Assembly: GCA_934233745.1 (NCBI GenBank)
Contig: CAKQGN010000002.1
Coordinates: forward strand, 1-64,000
Origin: an uncultured Clostridia bacterium
GTDB taxonomy: Bacteria > Bacillota > Clostridia > Christensenellales > CAG-917
Reading direction: 5' to 3'
DNA length: 64,000 nt
Positions 28,560-37,384 of the stretch are shown piece by piece. The stretch's first letter is position 1; every line of letters starts with the position of its first letter. The notes under the pieces are model-generated. The model saw only the letters and a program-made list of their open reading frames with translations. It was not told the origin of the DNA and did not search any database. Both the position numbers and the translations under genes were made by a program.

Positions 28560-29714
28560 ATGAAGATTACAAGCGATATAAAATATGTCGGAGTCAACGA
28601 TCACGATATAGATTTGTTCGAGGGGCAGTATTTTGTGCCAAACGGTATGTCGTACAACTCATACGTCGTGTTTGACGACAAAATCACCGTTTTTGACAGC
28701 GTGGACGCTCATTTCGGCAAAGAGTGGCTTCACAATTTGCATGTCGCTCTTGACGGCAGAACGCCCGATTATCTTGTCGTGCAACATATGGAACCCGACC
28801 ACTCCGCAAACATCGTGGCTTTTATGCGCGAATATCCGTCGGCAAGCGTTGTGTCGTCGCAAAAAGCATTTTGTATGATGAAAAACTACTTCGGCGAGGA
28901 GTTCGAGGACAGACGCGTGGTTGTAGGGGACGGCTCTACGCTCTCAACGGGCAGACACGAGTTTCAATTCGTAACCGCGCCTATGGTGCATTGGCCCGAA
29001 GTGATTATGACATACGACAAGACGGAAAAAGTATTCTTCTCGGCGGACGCATTCGGCAAATTCGGCGCGCTCGACGTTGAGGACGATGACTGGTCATGCG
29101 AGGCAAGAAGATACTATTTCGGCATCGTTGGCAAGTACGGTATGCAAGTGCAAGCTCTTTTCAAAAAGATTGCGGGGCTCGATGTCAAGACGATTTGTCC
29201 CTTGCACGGTCCCGTGCTTTCAAACAATCTCGGCTACTATCTCAACCTCTATAACGTTTGGTCAAGCTATCAAGTCGAAAGCGAGGGTGTGGTGGTTGCC
29301 TATACCTCGATTTACGGACACACCAAGGCGGCGGCGGAACTTTTGGCAAGCGAACTTGAAAAAAGAGGCACCAAAGTCGTGCTTACCGATCTTGCCCGCT
29401 CGGACTGGGCGGAGAATGTCGAGGACGCATTCCGCTATGGAAAACTCGCTCTTGCGTCAACAACCTACAACGGCGAAGTTTTCCCCCAAATGAAAGAATT
29501 TCTTTTGCACCTTGTCGAGCGCAACTACCAAAATCGCACGGTCGCTTTTATAGAAAACGGTTCATGGGCGCCCATGGCGACAAAAGTTATGAAGGGCGTG
29601 TTGGAGGGGTGCAAAAACCTTACTTTCGCACAAACCGAAGTCAAAATTTTTTCCGCTATGAGCGAAGAAAACAAGGCGCAAATTGCACTTCTTGCCGACG
29701 AACTTGCAAAATAA
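28560..29714 (+). CDS. flavodiiron protein (A-type flavoprotein, FprA)
   Basis: This enzyme reduces O2 (to water) or NO in anaerobes. The 384 residues combine a metallo-beta-lactamase-like diiron domain and a flavodoxin domain. Diiron ligands are visible as HMEPDH (HxExDH), MVHWP, FSADAFG and CPLHGP. The FMN-binding loop is SIYGHTKAAAE, and the C-terminal part has ENGSWAP. No rubredoxin or flavin-reductase tail is fused, so electrons come from separate carriers. The start at 28560 follows AAGGAGGAAAG. It indicates an oxygen-sensitive lifestyle with transient oxygen exposure. Confidence 0.95.
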   Translation: MKITSDIKYVGVNDHDIDLFEGQYFVPNGMSYNSYVVFDDKITVFDSVDAHFGKEWLHNLHVALDGRTPDYLVVQHMEPDHSANIVAFMREYPSASVVSSQKAFCMMKNYFGEEFEDRRVVVGDGSTLSTGRHEFQFVTAPMVHWPEVIMTYDKTEKVFFSADAFGKFGALDVEDDDWSCEARRYYFGIVGKYGMQVQALFKKIAGLDVKTICPLHGPVLSNNLGYYLNLYNVWSSYQVESEGVVVAYTSIYGHTKAAAELLASELEKRGTKVVLTDLARSDWAENVEDAFRYGKLALASTTYNGEVFPQMKEFLLHLVERNYQNRTVAFIENGSWAPMATKVMKGVLEGCKNLTFAQTEVKIFSAMSEENKAQIALLADELAK

Positions 29715-30336
29715 ACCGCTAGAATAGATGTGCCTATTCAGGGTGCGAGCCGCAACGGCAAGGTAAGTGATATGCACGCAAAGTGTGCGTGATATTGTTG
29801 CCTATGGCAACAGTGATATTTGCGCTTTGCGCAAGTGATATTGCAACTTCGTTGCAGTTGCGGGCGGGACACCCACACCCAAACGAACACTTATTCAAGG
29901 CGTACTTATAAACGGAATGTGCAACTCCGAAGACGGAACACGAGCCGCAAGGCGGCGAGAATATGAGTGCCGAGCTTGACGTAAAGTACGAGAATGCGTG
30001 GCATTCTGTTGCGTAGCCGCCACGCAGGCGAAGTGGTATAATGAGTGAAGTGTCCCTATCTATGCGAGTGCCGATTGTCTCCCCCGCGAACGACGGATAA
30101 TCTTGTAGAGAATTGCCCATAACTGAGTGGTGGGAGAAATACCGGCGTGTCCGGAAAGAGGGGGCGCATCTAATTTAGAGTTCGCGCCGTTCAACTCTTG
30201 TAGAGGACGAACAAAACACGTGAGGAAGGGGGATTCTGCATTTAGGGTGTTAAACATTTACCCATTGTAGAGAAATAACCAAGTAAAAAGAATAAAGTTG
30301 ATTTTTGCGGTTTTTTCGTGGGATTTTTGAAAATAA
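29715..30336. other. gap between flavodiiron gene and uppP: repeat copy
   Basis: This 622-base convergent gap is filled almost entirely by the composite repeat copy R2 and its hairpin array. No gene. No clear simple terminator for either flanking gene. Confidence 0.75.
29721..30285 (+). repeat. composite repeat R2 with TGATAT hairpin array
   Basis: The array at about 29765-29862 has units GCACGCAAAGTGTGC, GTTGCCTATGGCAAC, TGCGCTTTGCGCA and GCAACTTCGTTGC separated by GTGATATT. The backbone follows: ACTTATTCAAGGCGTACTTA, GAGCCGCAAGGCGGCGAG, TGCGAGTGCCGATTGTCTCC, ATCTTGTAGAGAATTGCC, a variable hairpin (CCGGCGTGTCCGG) and two TTGTAGAG motifs. Oriented like R1. Confidence 0.85.
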
Positions 30337-31167
30337 TCAAATGAAAAACGGGTATACGCTTATGACGATTCCAAGCACAAGCGTGTAAATCACAAATCCC
30401 GACATCGAGTGTTTTCGTACGAGTTTCAAAAAGAATTCGATTGCCAAAAGCCCCGACAAAAATGCGGAAATCACACCCACGGTCAGTGCCCAAGGGGAAA
30501 TTGCAAGAGGAATTTTGTTTGAGAAAAGGTCAACGCTTTCGTAAAGTGCAGAACCTATGATTATAGGTATGGACAGCAAAAAAGAAAATGTGGTCGCCGT
30601 GCTTTTGTCCACGCCTTGCAGAGTCAGCGCAGATATGGTTGCGCCGCTTCTGGAAACACCGGGCAAAACGGCGATACCTTGCAAAACGCCTGTTAATATG
30701 CTTATTTTTGGAGACAGAAGCGTTGATTTGGTCGAATTGAAGTTTTCGCCCATATATAACAGCAATGCCGTAAGCACAAATCCGCACCCCAAAAGTTTGC
30801 CGTTCAGAAGCGACGGCGCAAGCAGTTTGAACAAGAATGCAAGAGCGATTGTGGGTATGCATGCAAGAAGCAAATATCCGTCTGTTTTGCAAGGCGACAA
30901 TCCGCCGAAAAAGATTTGGCTTTCGGGATTGCCGCCTTGCGCTTTTTTCTTTTTCGAAAACGGATACAGCAAAAGCGGAACCCAGGTTTTCCGCAATGCG
31001 ATAAGAACTGCAAACAATGTTCCTACATGCAACATGATGTTGAAAAACAGGTTTTCTTGTCCGATGCCGAGTTTTTCCAAAATCAAAAGATGTCCCGATG
31101 ACGAGATCGGCAAAAATTCGCTGAGCCCTTGCGCTATTCCCAAAACCAACGCTTCCCAAATCTCCAT
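30337..31167 (-). CDS. uppP: undecaprenyl-diphosphatase UppP (BacA)
   Basis: UppP recycles undecaprenyl pyrophosphate to the monophosphate carrier for cell-wall synthesis, and confers bacitracin tolerance when abundant. The 276-residue membrane protein has about eight helices and both active-site motifs: EFLPISSSGHL (about 17-27) and PGVSRSGAT in the second inverted repeat. Divergent from ychF with 87 nt between. A TATAAT-like box lies in that gap. The ribosome binding site is weak (AAAGAG). Confidence 0.95.
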   Translation of the reverse strand: MEIWEALVLGIAQGLSEFLPISSSGHLLILEKLGIGQENLFFNIMLHVGTLFAVLIALRKTWVPLLLYPFSKKKKAQGGNPESQIFFGGLSPCKTDGYLLLACIPTIALAFLFKLLAPSLLNGKLLGCGFVLTALLLYMGENFNSTKSTLLSPKISILTGVLQGIAVLPGVSRSGATISALTLQGVDKSTATTFSFLLSIPIIIGSALYESVDLFSNKIPLAISPWALTVGVISAFLSGLLAIEFFLKLVRKHSMSGFVIYTLVLGIVISVYPFFI

Positions 31168-31254
31168 TTTCTCTTTACACTCTCTTTTATTTCGTTTATA
31201 CTAAACTATTATATTAAAGATTTTCGCACGCAAGAACGTGCGACGAGGAGAAAC

Positions 31255-32337
31255 ATGAAACTCGGTGTCGTAGGTTTGCCAAACGTTGGCAAGAGTACGC
31301 TTTTCAATGCGATTACAAAAGCAGGCGCGCAAGCGGCAAACTATCCGTTTTGCACAATAGAACCGAACGTAGGCGTAGTCGCCGTCCCCGACGAGCGACT
31401 CGAAAAACTTGCCGCCCTTTACGACAGCAAAAAAATAACCCCGACGTCCCTTGAATTTGTGGATATAGCCGGTCTTGTCAAAGGCGCAAGCAAGGGTGAA
31501 GGTCTCGGCAACAAATTTCTTTCGCACATAAGGGAGGTTGACGCAATCGTGCATGTCGTGCGTTGCTTTGACGACGCAAACATCACGCACGTTGACGGCT
31601 CAGTCAATCCGCAACGCGACATCGAAACAATCAATTTCGAACTCATTTTTGCGGATATGGAAACGCTTGAACGCCGTATGGCGACCGCACAAGTGAAGGT
31701 GAAAGCCGACAAGAAATATCAAGAGGACGTCGACCGCCTTGTCATTATGCAAAAGTGGCTCGAAAGCGGCAAACCGCTTCGCAATCTCGATATGGACGAG
31801 GACTTCAAACGCTTTGTGGATGAGCAATTTCTGCTCACGTCAAAACCTGTTATTTACGTTGCAAACACCGACGAGGCAGGCATCGGCGGCAACGAGTATA
31901 CAAAGGAAGTCGAGCGTATCGCAAAGGAGGAAAACACCGAGGCAATCGTGCTTTGCGCCAAACTCGAAGAGGATTTGAGCGAACTTTCCGACGACGACCG
32001 CGCAATGTTTATGGAAGATTACGGTTTGAGCGAAAGCGGTCTCGACCGCCTTGTAAAAGCGTCCTACAAACTTCTCGGACTCATAAGTTATCTCACCGCA
32101 GGTGAAAAGGAAACGCGCGCCTGGACAATCGTAAAAGGCACGAAAGCTCCGCAAGCCGCAGGGAAGATTCACAGCGATTTCGAGAGAGGATTCATTCGCG
32201 CCGAGATTGTGGATTATCAAACCCTCCTCGAATGCGGTTCGTTCAACGCGGCAAAAGAACGCGGAAAAGTGCGCAGTGAAGGGAAGGATTATGTGATGCA
32301 GGATAATGACGTGGTGTTGTTCCGCATCAACGTTTGA
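31255..32337 (+). CDS. ychF: redox-regulated ATPase YchF (OLA1 family)
   Basis: YchF is an Obg-related P-loop protein that prefers ATP and binds ribosomes; it takes part in stress responses. The 360-residue protein starts [17 protein letters not shown] with G1 GLPNVGKS, followed by [20 protein letters not shown] (G3 region), the changed G4 NTDEAG seen in ATP-using members, and a C-terminal TGS domain ending in [16 protein letters not shown]. The ATG at 31255 is set by CGAGGAG. A hairpin TTCGCACG/CGTGCGA sits in the leader just upstream of the ribosome binding site. Confidence 0.96.
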   Translation: MKLGVVGLPNVGKSTLFNAITKAGAQAANYPFCTIEPNVGVVAVPDERLEKLAALYDSKKITPTSLEFVDIAGLVKGASKGEGLGNKFLSHIREVDAIVHVVRCFDDANITHVDGSVNPQRDIETINFELIFADMETLERRMATAQVKVKADKKYQEDVDRLVIMQKWLESGKPLRNLDMDEDFKRFVDEQFLLTSKPVIYVANTDEAGIGGNEYTKEVERIAKEENTEAIVLCAKLEEDLSELSDDDRAMFMEDYGLSESGLDRLVKASYKLLGLISYLTAGEKETRAWTIVKGTKAPQAAGKIHSDFERGFIRAEIVDYQTLLECGSFNAAKERGKVRSEGKDYVMQDNDVVLFRINV

Positions 32338-32671
32338 CGGCGCTATTGAGCGCGGCGTTCGAGCGTCATTGCGGTCAAGTCAATCGTCTATTATGTCATT
32401 CCGAGGAGAGAAACGACGTGGGAATCCCCTAAATAGAAACAGGGAACATCTTTGACGATTGCCACAAACCGCATTAGCCCTCACGCATACTATCGTGCAG
32501 AAAATTTGCGCTATTAGTTCATGCACAGACAAGAACTCTTGTCGCAGTTTCGCCAAATTGTCTGCTTGATGAAAAACGGCGGGGCACCCGCACCCGATTT
32601 TTATGGCTTAGGAAATCGGGAAATTGTAATAAAAATTATACAACAAACACTCTGTATAAAAGGAGTAACAC
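32338..32671. repeat. ychF-argS gap: mosaic of repeat fragments
   Basis: 334 bases without a gene. They begin with CGCTATTGAGCG, which matches the left arm of the long-hairpin elements but lacks the rest. A fragment with TCATTCCGAGGAG and GTGGGAATCCCCTAAATAG follows (about 32394-32430), then a copy of the module that ends in TTGTCTGCTTGATG (about 32489-32571). No promoter or terminator stands out. The argS site AAAGGAG is at the end. Confidence 0.65.
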
Positions 32672-34354
32672 ATGTTTGAAAAAGAATTGACAAACGCGCT
32701 TGCCGTCGAAGGTCTTTCGTCGCAAGACGTGGAATCTGCTTTCGAAACGCCCAAAGAAGCCAAAATGGGCGATATTTGTTTGCCTTGCTTTAAGTTTGCG
32801 CGCACGATGCGCCTTGCCCCGCCCGTGATTGCGGCAAAACTTTTACCATACGTCGAAGCACTCGATTTTGTTGAAAAAGTCGAGGTTGTGGGCGGATATC
32901 TCAACATCTTTTTTGACAGAAATACGCTTGCAAAAAAGGCAATCGCCGAGGCAGACAATCAAGATGTCGGCGCAAGCAACGAGGGAGAGGGCAAGACGAT
33001 TTGCATCGATTACAGCTCGGTCAACATCGCAAAACCCTTCCATATCGGGCATCTCGGCACAACCGTCATCGGCGGCGCGCTCTATCGTATATTCGAGCAT
33101 CTCGGCTACAAGGTCGTTGGCATAAATCACCTTGGCGACTGGGGTACGCAATTTGGCAAACTCATTGTTGCAACCCGCAAATGGTCGTCTCTCGAAGAGG
33201 TGGCAGAACATGACGAATACTTCCTCAACAAACTCTATGTCCGCTATCACAAAGAGGCGGAGGAACATCCCGAAATGGACGACGAGGCACGCGCATGGTT
33301 CAAGCGTATAGAGGACGGCGACAAGGAAGCTATCGCATATTTCGACGTGTTCAAAAAGGTGACGATGACTGCGGTCGGCAAAATTTACGACAGACTAAAA
33401 ATCAAGTTTGACAGTTACGCCGGCGAGAGTTTTTACAACGATAAAATGGAGGCCTGCCTCGACATATTGCGCAAGAAGAATTTGCTTGTGGAAAGCGACG
33501 GTGCGCAGGTTGTCAAACTCGACGCATACGATATGCCGCCGTGTCTTCTCGTCAAAGCCGACGGAGCAACGCTTTACGCAACGCGAGACATTGCCGCAGC
33601 ATATTATCGCAAGAAAACCTATGATTTCTACAAATGTCTTTATGTTGTTGCGTATCAGCAGAATCTGCACTTTAAGCAGCTGTTTCAGGTGCTTAAACTT
33701 ATGGATTTTGCAGGTGCCGACGATATGGAACATGTCGCATACGGCATGGTTTCCATGGAAGACGGCTCTATGTCGACACGCTCCGGTCGCGTCATTTGGC
33801 TTCAAGAAGTGCTTGATAAAGCCGTTGAAAAAGCAAGAAAAATCATCGAGGAGAAAAACCCCGACGCACCCAACAAGGACGAGATTGCCGAAAGCGTCGG
33901 CGTCGGTGCGGTGGTGTTCTCATCGCTTTGGAACAATCGCATCAAGGACATCGTTTTCTCCTATGACAAGGTGCTCAACTTCGACGGCGAAACAGCGCCC
34001 TATGTTCAATACACATACGCTCGTTGCGCAAGCGCGCTTCGCAAGGGCGGCGCAATAGATTTCGGCAATGTGGATTTGTCGGCAATTATTTCCGACGAGG
34101 GCTACGATGTCATCAAATCCGTCATCACCTTTGGCGATTCCGTTCGTCTTGCCGCAAAACTCCGCGAGCCTTGCTATGTCACCCGTCACATCGTCGACTT
34201 GGCAGAAAAATTCAATCGTTTCTACATCGACCACCGTATTCTTGTCGATGACGCACCCACTCGCAACGCGCGTCTTGCTCTCACCAAAGCGGTGGGCAAC
34301 GTGATAAGGGAGGGGCTGGGGCTGCTCGGCATTTCCGCCCCCGAAGAAATGTAA
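32672..34354 (+). CDS. argS: arginyl-tRNA synthetase
   Basis: This class Ia synthetase charges tRNA-Arg. The 560 residues include the N-terminal additional domain (about 1-100), the HIGH-type signature in SSVNIAKPFHIGHLGTT (about 112-128) with the catalytic core, DWGTQFGKL, the GMVSMEDGSMSTRSG region that replaces the KMSKS loop in many ArgRS, and the C-terminal anticodon-binding domain ending in the family terminus LLGISAPEEM. AAAGGAG precedes the ATG. A long hairpin element begins 29 nt after the stop. Confidence 0.96.
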   Translation: MFEKELTNALAVEGLSSQDVESAFETPKEAKMGDICLPCFKFARTMRLAPPVIAAKLLPYVEALDFVEKVEVVGGYLNIFFDRNTLAKKAIAEADNQDVGASNEGEGKTICIDYSSVNIAKPFHIGHLGTTVIGGALYRIFEHLGYKVVGINHLGDWGTQFGKLIVATRKWSSLEEVAEHDEYFLNKLYVRYHKEAEEHPEMDDEARAWFKRIEDGDKEAIAYFDVFKKVTMTAVGKIYDRLKIKFDSYAGESFYNDKMEACLDILRKKNLLVESDGAQVVKLDAYDMPPCLLVKADGATLYATRDIAAAYYRKKTYDFYKCLYVVAYQQNLHFKQLFQVLKLMDFAGADDMEHVAYGMVSMEDGSMSTRSGRVIWLQEVLDKAVEKARKIIEEKNPDAPNKDEIAESVGVGAVVFSSLWNNRIKDIVFSYDKVLNFDGETAPYVQYTYARCASALRKGGAIDFGNVDLSAIISDEGYDVIKSVITFGDSVRLAAKLREPCYVTRHIVDLAEKFNRFYIDHRILVDDAPTRNARLALTKAVGNVIREGLGLLGISAPEEM

Positions 34355-34382
34355 ATGACATAAAACCGCACCAAACCGCGCC

Positions 34383-34506
34383 AAACCGCGCTATTGAGCG
34401 AATAACTGCGTCAGAGTCGCTCTCTCCGAATAGTCACGTACGTTTATGTACGCTCCTATCCGTTGAGAGCGACTCTTTCTTGTTCTTCATCTCAATAGCG
34501 CGGTTT
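34383..34506 (+). repeat. long-hairpin element E1 (type copy)
   Basis: Outer stem of 16 bp, AAACCGCGCTATTGAG (34383-34398) with its complement at 34491-34506. Then 14-nt strands CGAATAACTGCGTC and TTCTTGTTCTTCAT. Inner stem of 12 bp, AGAGTCGCTCTC (34413-34424) / 34465-34476. Apical ATAG/CTAT and ACGTAC/GTACG(C) helices complete it. Begins 29 nt after the argS stop and ends in GGTTTTTAA. Confidence 0.85.
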
Positions 34507-34549
34507 TTAACTCCCTAAACAATGCATAAAGTGCGTGAACAATAAATGC

Positions 34550-34930
34550 AATTTCCCCTTTCCTCACGTGTTTTGTTCGTCCTCTACAAGAGTTGATCGG
34601 CGTGTACTCTAAATTAGATGCGCCCCCTCTTTCCGGACACGCCGGTATTTCTCCCACCACTCAAATAAGGACAATTCTCTACAAGATTATCCGTCGTTCG
34701 CGGGGGAGACAATCGGCACTCGCATAGATAGGGACAATTCACTTATTATGCCACCGTCCTTTGTGCGCCAGCTACGCAACAACACGGCGCAGTCGGACGG
34801 TACAACCGTCAAGCTCGGCGTTCGCTTCCTCGCCGCCTTGCGGCTCGTGTTCCGTCTTCGAAGTTGCACATACCGTGTATAAGCCGCTATGAATAAGTGT
34901 TCGTTTATCCGCTTGCGTGCAAAGCACGCC
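34550..34930 (-). repeat. composite repeat R3 (reverse orientation)
   Basis: It reads as the complement of the R backbone: TCGTCCTCTACAAGAGTT, CCGGACACGCCGG, CTCTACAAGATTATCC, GGGGGAGACAATCGGCACTC, CGCCGCCTTGCGGCTCG and ATGAATAAGTGTTCGTTTATCC. It has no TGATAT array. It follows E1 across the stretch CTAAACAATGCATAAAGTGC, which is also found between E6 and R8. Confidence 0.8.
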
Positions 34931-35265
34931 AACACCAAGCAGACAATCTTGTGACAATTTACATCATTTCCTTTCCAGGAGATGTTTCGACTTCGCTCAA
35001 CATGACAATCGGGTGTGGGTGTTCCCACCCGTGTCATTCAGAGCGTAAGCGTGGGAATCCAGCCGACAGGCGCACACACCAAGCAGACAATCTTGCGAAA
35101 CTGTGGCAGGAGTTTTTGTCCTTGCTCGAACTGATAGCAAAGATTTTCTGCGCGGTAGAAATTGCGAAAACAAGTGCGGTCAATGGCAATCGCCACTGTG
35201 TTTTCGTTTCTATTTAGGGGATTCCTACGTTGCTTTGCTTCTCGGAATGACAGCGTTTGGGCGGT
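34930..35265. repeat. small repeat modules between R3 and rpmH
   Basis: Contains CACCAAGCAGACAATCTTG twice (about 34936 and 35077), the reverse of the module at 42384-42525 (about 35077-35200), and palindromic pieces with TCATTCAGAGCG, GTGGGAATCC and GGGGATTCCTACG up to GGAATGACAG (about 34974-35090 and 35213-35262). Similar pieces occur at 32.4 and 53.6 kb. Confidence 0.65.
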
Positions 35266-35319
35266 TGCCATAACCGCGTCGCCGTTTGAGCAATGCGCGC
35301 CGATTTTTGCTCGTTTTGC

Positions 35320-35348
35320 TTGACACCCATTATTGTTTTATTTATAAT
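35320..35348 (+). promoter_or_regulatory. consensus promoter of rpmH-rnpA operon
   Basis: TTGACA (35320-35325), 17-nt spacer, TATAAT (35343-35348): a perfect sigma-A consensus. The leader to the rpmH ATG is about 65 nt and carries GGAGG. Confidence 0.9.
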
Positions 35349-35421
35349 GGTTTAGCATTTATATATTTATATATAGTAGATAGCAAAAAAATAAAAGTCC
35401 CACAGACGGAGGAATATCAAG

Positions 35422-35556
35422 ATGAAACAAACCTACCAACCCAAGAAAAGACAAAGAAGCAAAGTCCACGGATTCCGTGAAAGAATGTCAACAAAAAGCG
35501 GCAGAAACGTTCTTAAAAGACGTCGCAACAGAGGCAGAAAGAAACTCAGCGCATAA
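35422..35556 (+). CDS. rpmH: 50S ribosomal protein L34
   Basis: 44 residues, [18 protein letters not shown] at the start and the family pattern [23 protein letters not shown] at the end: unmistakable L34. GACGGAGG sits 8-12 nt upstream of the ATG. First gene of the classic rpmH-rnpA-yidD-yidC-jag-mnmE-mnmG series, driven by a perfect consensus promoter. In most Bacillota this gene sits next to dnaA; here dnaA is 33 kb away. Confidence 0.97.
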   Translation: MKQTYQPKKRQRSKVHGFRERMSTKSGRNVLKRRRNRGRKKLSA

Positions 35557-35569
35557 GGCGTAATCCGAC

Positions 35570-35902
35570 ATGCAAAAGCAATTCAGACTCAAAAAGAGAG
35601 CGGCATTTGCCTATGTTTACCGCAAAGGCGAAAAAGCCTCTGCAAGGGACTTATTGCTTTTGAGCGCAAAATCCAAAGAGGGATTGAAAATCGGGTTGTC
35701 CGTATCCAAAAAGGTTGGCAACGCAGTGACGCGCAACCGTGTTAAAAGGTTGCTGCGCGAGGCGGTAAGACCGCTTATGGATAGAATCGATGACGGATAT
35801 ATGTATGTTATTGTGGCGTATCCGTCCATTGCCGAGAAAAACTTTTTCTCGGTGTCGGCATCGGTTGAACAGGCGTTTTCGAGAGCGGGGAAACTCAAAT
35901 GA
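35570..35902 (+). CDS. rnpA: ribonuclease P protein component
   Basis: The 110-residue basic protein assists RNase P RNA in 5' processing of tRNA. The RNR signature lies in KKVGNAVTRNRVKRLLREAVR (about residues 44-64). It follows rpmH after 13 nt and overlaps yidD by 4 nt. It has no clear ribosome binding site and probably depends on coupling from rpmH. The RNase P RNA gene is not in the window. Confidence 0.96.
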   Translation: MQKQFRLKKRAAFAYVYRKGEKASARDLLLLSAKSKEGLKIGLSVSKKVGNAVTRNRVKRLLREAVRPLMDRIDDGYMYVIVAYPSIAEKNFFSVSASVEQAFSRAGKLK

Positions 35903-36144
35903 TAAAAAGAATTTGTTTGTTTTTGTTGCTCCTTTACAAGCGCACTTTATCACCGATAACGGGCAATCATTGCGCATATACTCCGACGTGTTCGATGTAT
36001 TCGTACGATGCGATCAGCAAGTACGGCGCATTTGTCGGCATCCTTTTGACGATTGAAAGACTGCTTCGTTGCACTCCGTTTGCAAAGGGCGGATTCGATC
36101 CCGTCAAAGAGAACTATCGAGGAAAAATCAAATGGTTAATATGA
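35899..36144 (+). CDS. yidD: membrane protein insertion efficiency factor YidD
   Basis: The 81-residue protein has an amphipathic N-terminus (LFLLLLYKRTLSP) and the invariant Cys-containing pattern CAYTPTCSMYS, with CTPFAKGGFDPV near the end. YidD aids YidC-dependent membrane insertion. The ATG overlaps the rnpA stop (ATGA), and its own end overlaps the start of yidC. Position between rnpA and yidC is standard. Confidence 0.96.
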   Translation: MIKRICLFLLLLYKRTLSPITGNHCAYTPTCSMYSYDAISKYGAFVGILLTIERLLRCTPFAKGGFDPVKENYRGKIKWLI

Positions 36145-37376
36145 GTTATCCGCGCAAACGAAAATTGCAGATATATCTTATAGCGGCATTGATCGCTATA
36201 TTGTGCTGCATTCTTGTTGCGTGCAACAGCGACAACTCCTATAGCGTTGCGGGCGAGAACGTCAGCGAACCCACCCACTTCATGGCAAAATTCATGATAG
36301 CAATCAACAATGCTCTTGGCGGCGGAGTTGCGAGTTTCGGGTGGACGGTCGTTTTGTTTACGGTGATACTGCGTCTTATACTTTCGCCTCTCGACATCTG
36401 GCAAAAGGTCATATCGAGAAGAAACAACAAGGCAATGGAGCGCATGAACCCGCAACTTGAAGCATTGCAAGCAAGATATGCCGATGACAAGCAAAGATTG
36501 CAACAAGAACAAATGGCTCTCTACAAAAAAGAGAAGTATTCCACGATGGGCATGTGTTTGCCCACAATCGTGACGTTTGTCGTGTTCTTTGTTGTTTTTG
36601 CCGGATTCAGACAAATGGTCGGTTATCAGTTTGCAAAGGACTACAAGGAGTGCGTCAAGGCCTACAACACATCCATTTCCGAGCAAATCGAAAAAAACAA
36701 AGACGCCGATTACATCGAGGACAACGGCGATGGCAAGTGGGATGTAGACGACATAAAGAAAACGCAAGCGGGCAAGGATTTTTATACAGAAGCCCAAAAG
36801 AATGCGCAACAAGCCGTTTACAATGTTTATTATTCCGAAGACCAGGTCACTATAAGAAGTTTCCTTTGGATAAAGAACATCTTTGTGTCGGACAACTGGG
36901 CGCAAGCCGTTCCCGATTTTGCGACAGTAACCGGTCAAAAGGGCATGGCGACGTCAAAACTTACGGGTATAACCGTTGACGAATACAACGACGTCATGGC
37001 AAAAGTTCTCGGCACGGGCGGCTACGGCAAGGACGGCAAATGGAACGGATTGCTCATTCTTCCCATCCTGTCGATAGCACTCAGTTTTCTTTCCACAAAA
37101 TTGCTTTCCGGCTCTCAGGCACAACCCCCTGCGCCTCCGCAGGACGCTCAAGGCGAGGGTGCAGAGAAAGCCAAGTCGCAACAACAAACCATGAAGATGA
37201 TGCAATACGTCATGCCGGTCATGATGGGCGTGTTCGCTTTGTTCTATTCGGGTGCGTTTGCGCTTTATATGTTCACAAGTTCGTTATGCGCGATTCTGTT
37301 CCAACTCTCGTTCAACCTTATTGCGAAACTCGTCGATAAGAAAAGAGACGGTGTGAGCGGAGTTGCAAAAAGATAG
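36132..37376 (+). CDS. yidC: membrane protein insertase YidC (SpoIIIJ/OxaA lipoprotein type)
   Basis: The 414-residue insertase has an N-terminal signal with lipobox LVAC (as in SpoIIIJ), the five-helix YidC core with the conserved SPLDIWQKVISRR cytosolic hairpin start, and a hydrophilic segment of about 110 residues between the second and third helices that is longer than in Bacillus SpoIIIJ. I choose the ATG at 36132, with GAGG 9 nt upstream; an alternative ATG at 36141 overlaps the yidD stop. Followed after 8 nt by jag. Confidence 0.94.
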   Translation: MVNMSYPRKRKLQIYLIAALIAILCCILVACNSDNSYSVAGENVSEPTHFMAKFMIAINNALGGGVASFGWTVVLFTVILRLILSPLDIWQKVISRRNNKAMERMNPQLEALQARYADDKQRLQQEQMALYKKEKYSTMGMCLPTIVTFVVFFVVFAGFRQMVGYQFAKDYKECVKAYNTSISEQIEKNKDADYIEDNGDGKWDVDDIKKTQAGKDFYTEAQKNAQQAVYNVYYSEDQVTIRSFLWIKNIFVSDNWAQAVPDFATVTGQKGMATSKLTGITVDEYNDVMAKVLGTGGYGKDGKWNGLLILPILSIALSFLSTKLLSGSQAQPPAPPQDAQGEGAEKAKSQQQTMKMMQYVMPVMMGVFALFYSGAFALYMFTSSLCAILFQLSFNLIAKLVDKKRDGVSGVAKR

Positions 37377-37384
37377 GAGAAAAA

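Larger units (their letters stand above)
34355..35421. other. argS-rpmH gap: long-hairpin element, repeats, rpmH promoter
   Basis: 1067 bases without a gene, made of long-hairpin element E1 (34383-34506), composite repeat R3 in reverse orientation (about 34550-34930), small repeat modules (34930-35265) and the rpmH promoter with its leader (35320-35421). Open frames within it follow the repeat sequence and are not credible genes. Confidence 0.8.

Noticed and set aside
31223..31243. Hairpin TTCGCACG/CGTGCGA in the ychF leader as a riboswitch
   Set aside because: A single 7-bp stem without any known aptamer pattern; too little to call a regulatory RNA.
34687..35264. Open frames of 60-116 codons inside the repeat blocks (also near 42.2-42.8, 52.8-53.4 and 58.6-58.9 kb)
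   Set aside because: They follow the repeat sequence on either strand, are Arg/Ser/His-rich, and shift frame between repeat copies, which shows that the protein sequence is not conserved.
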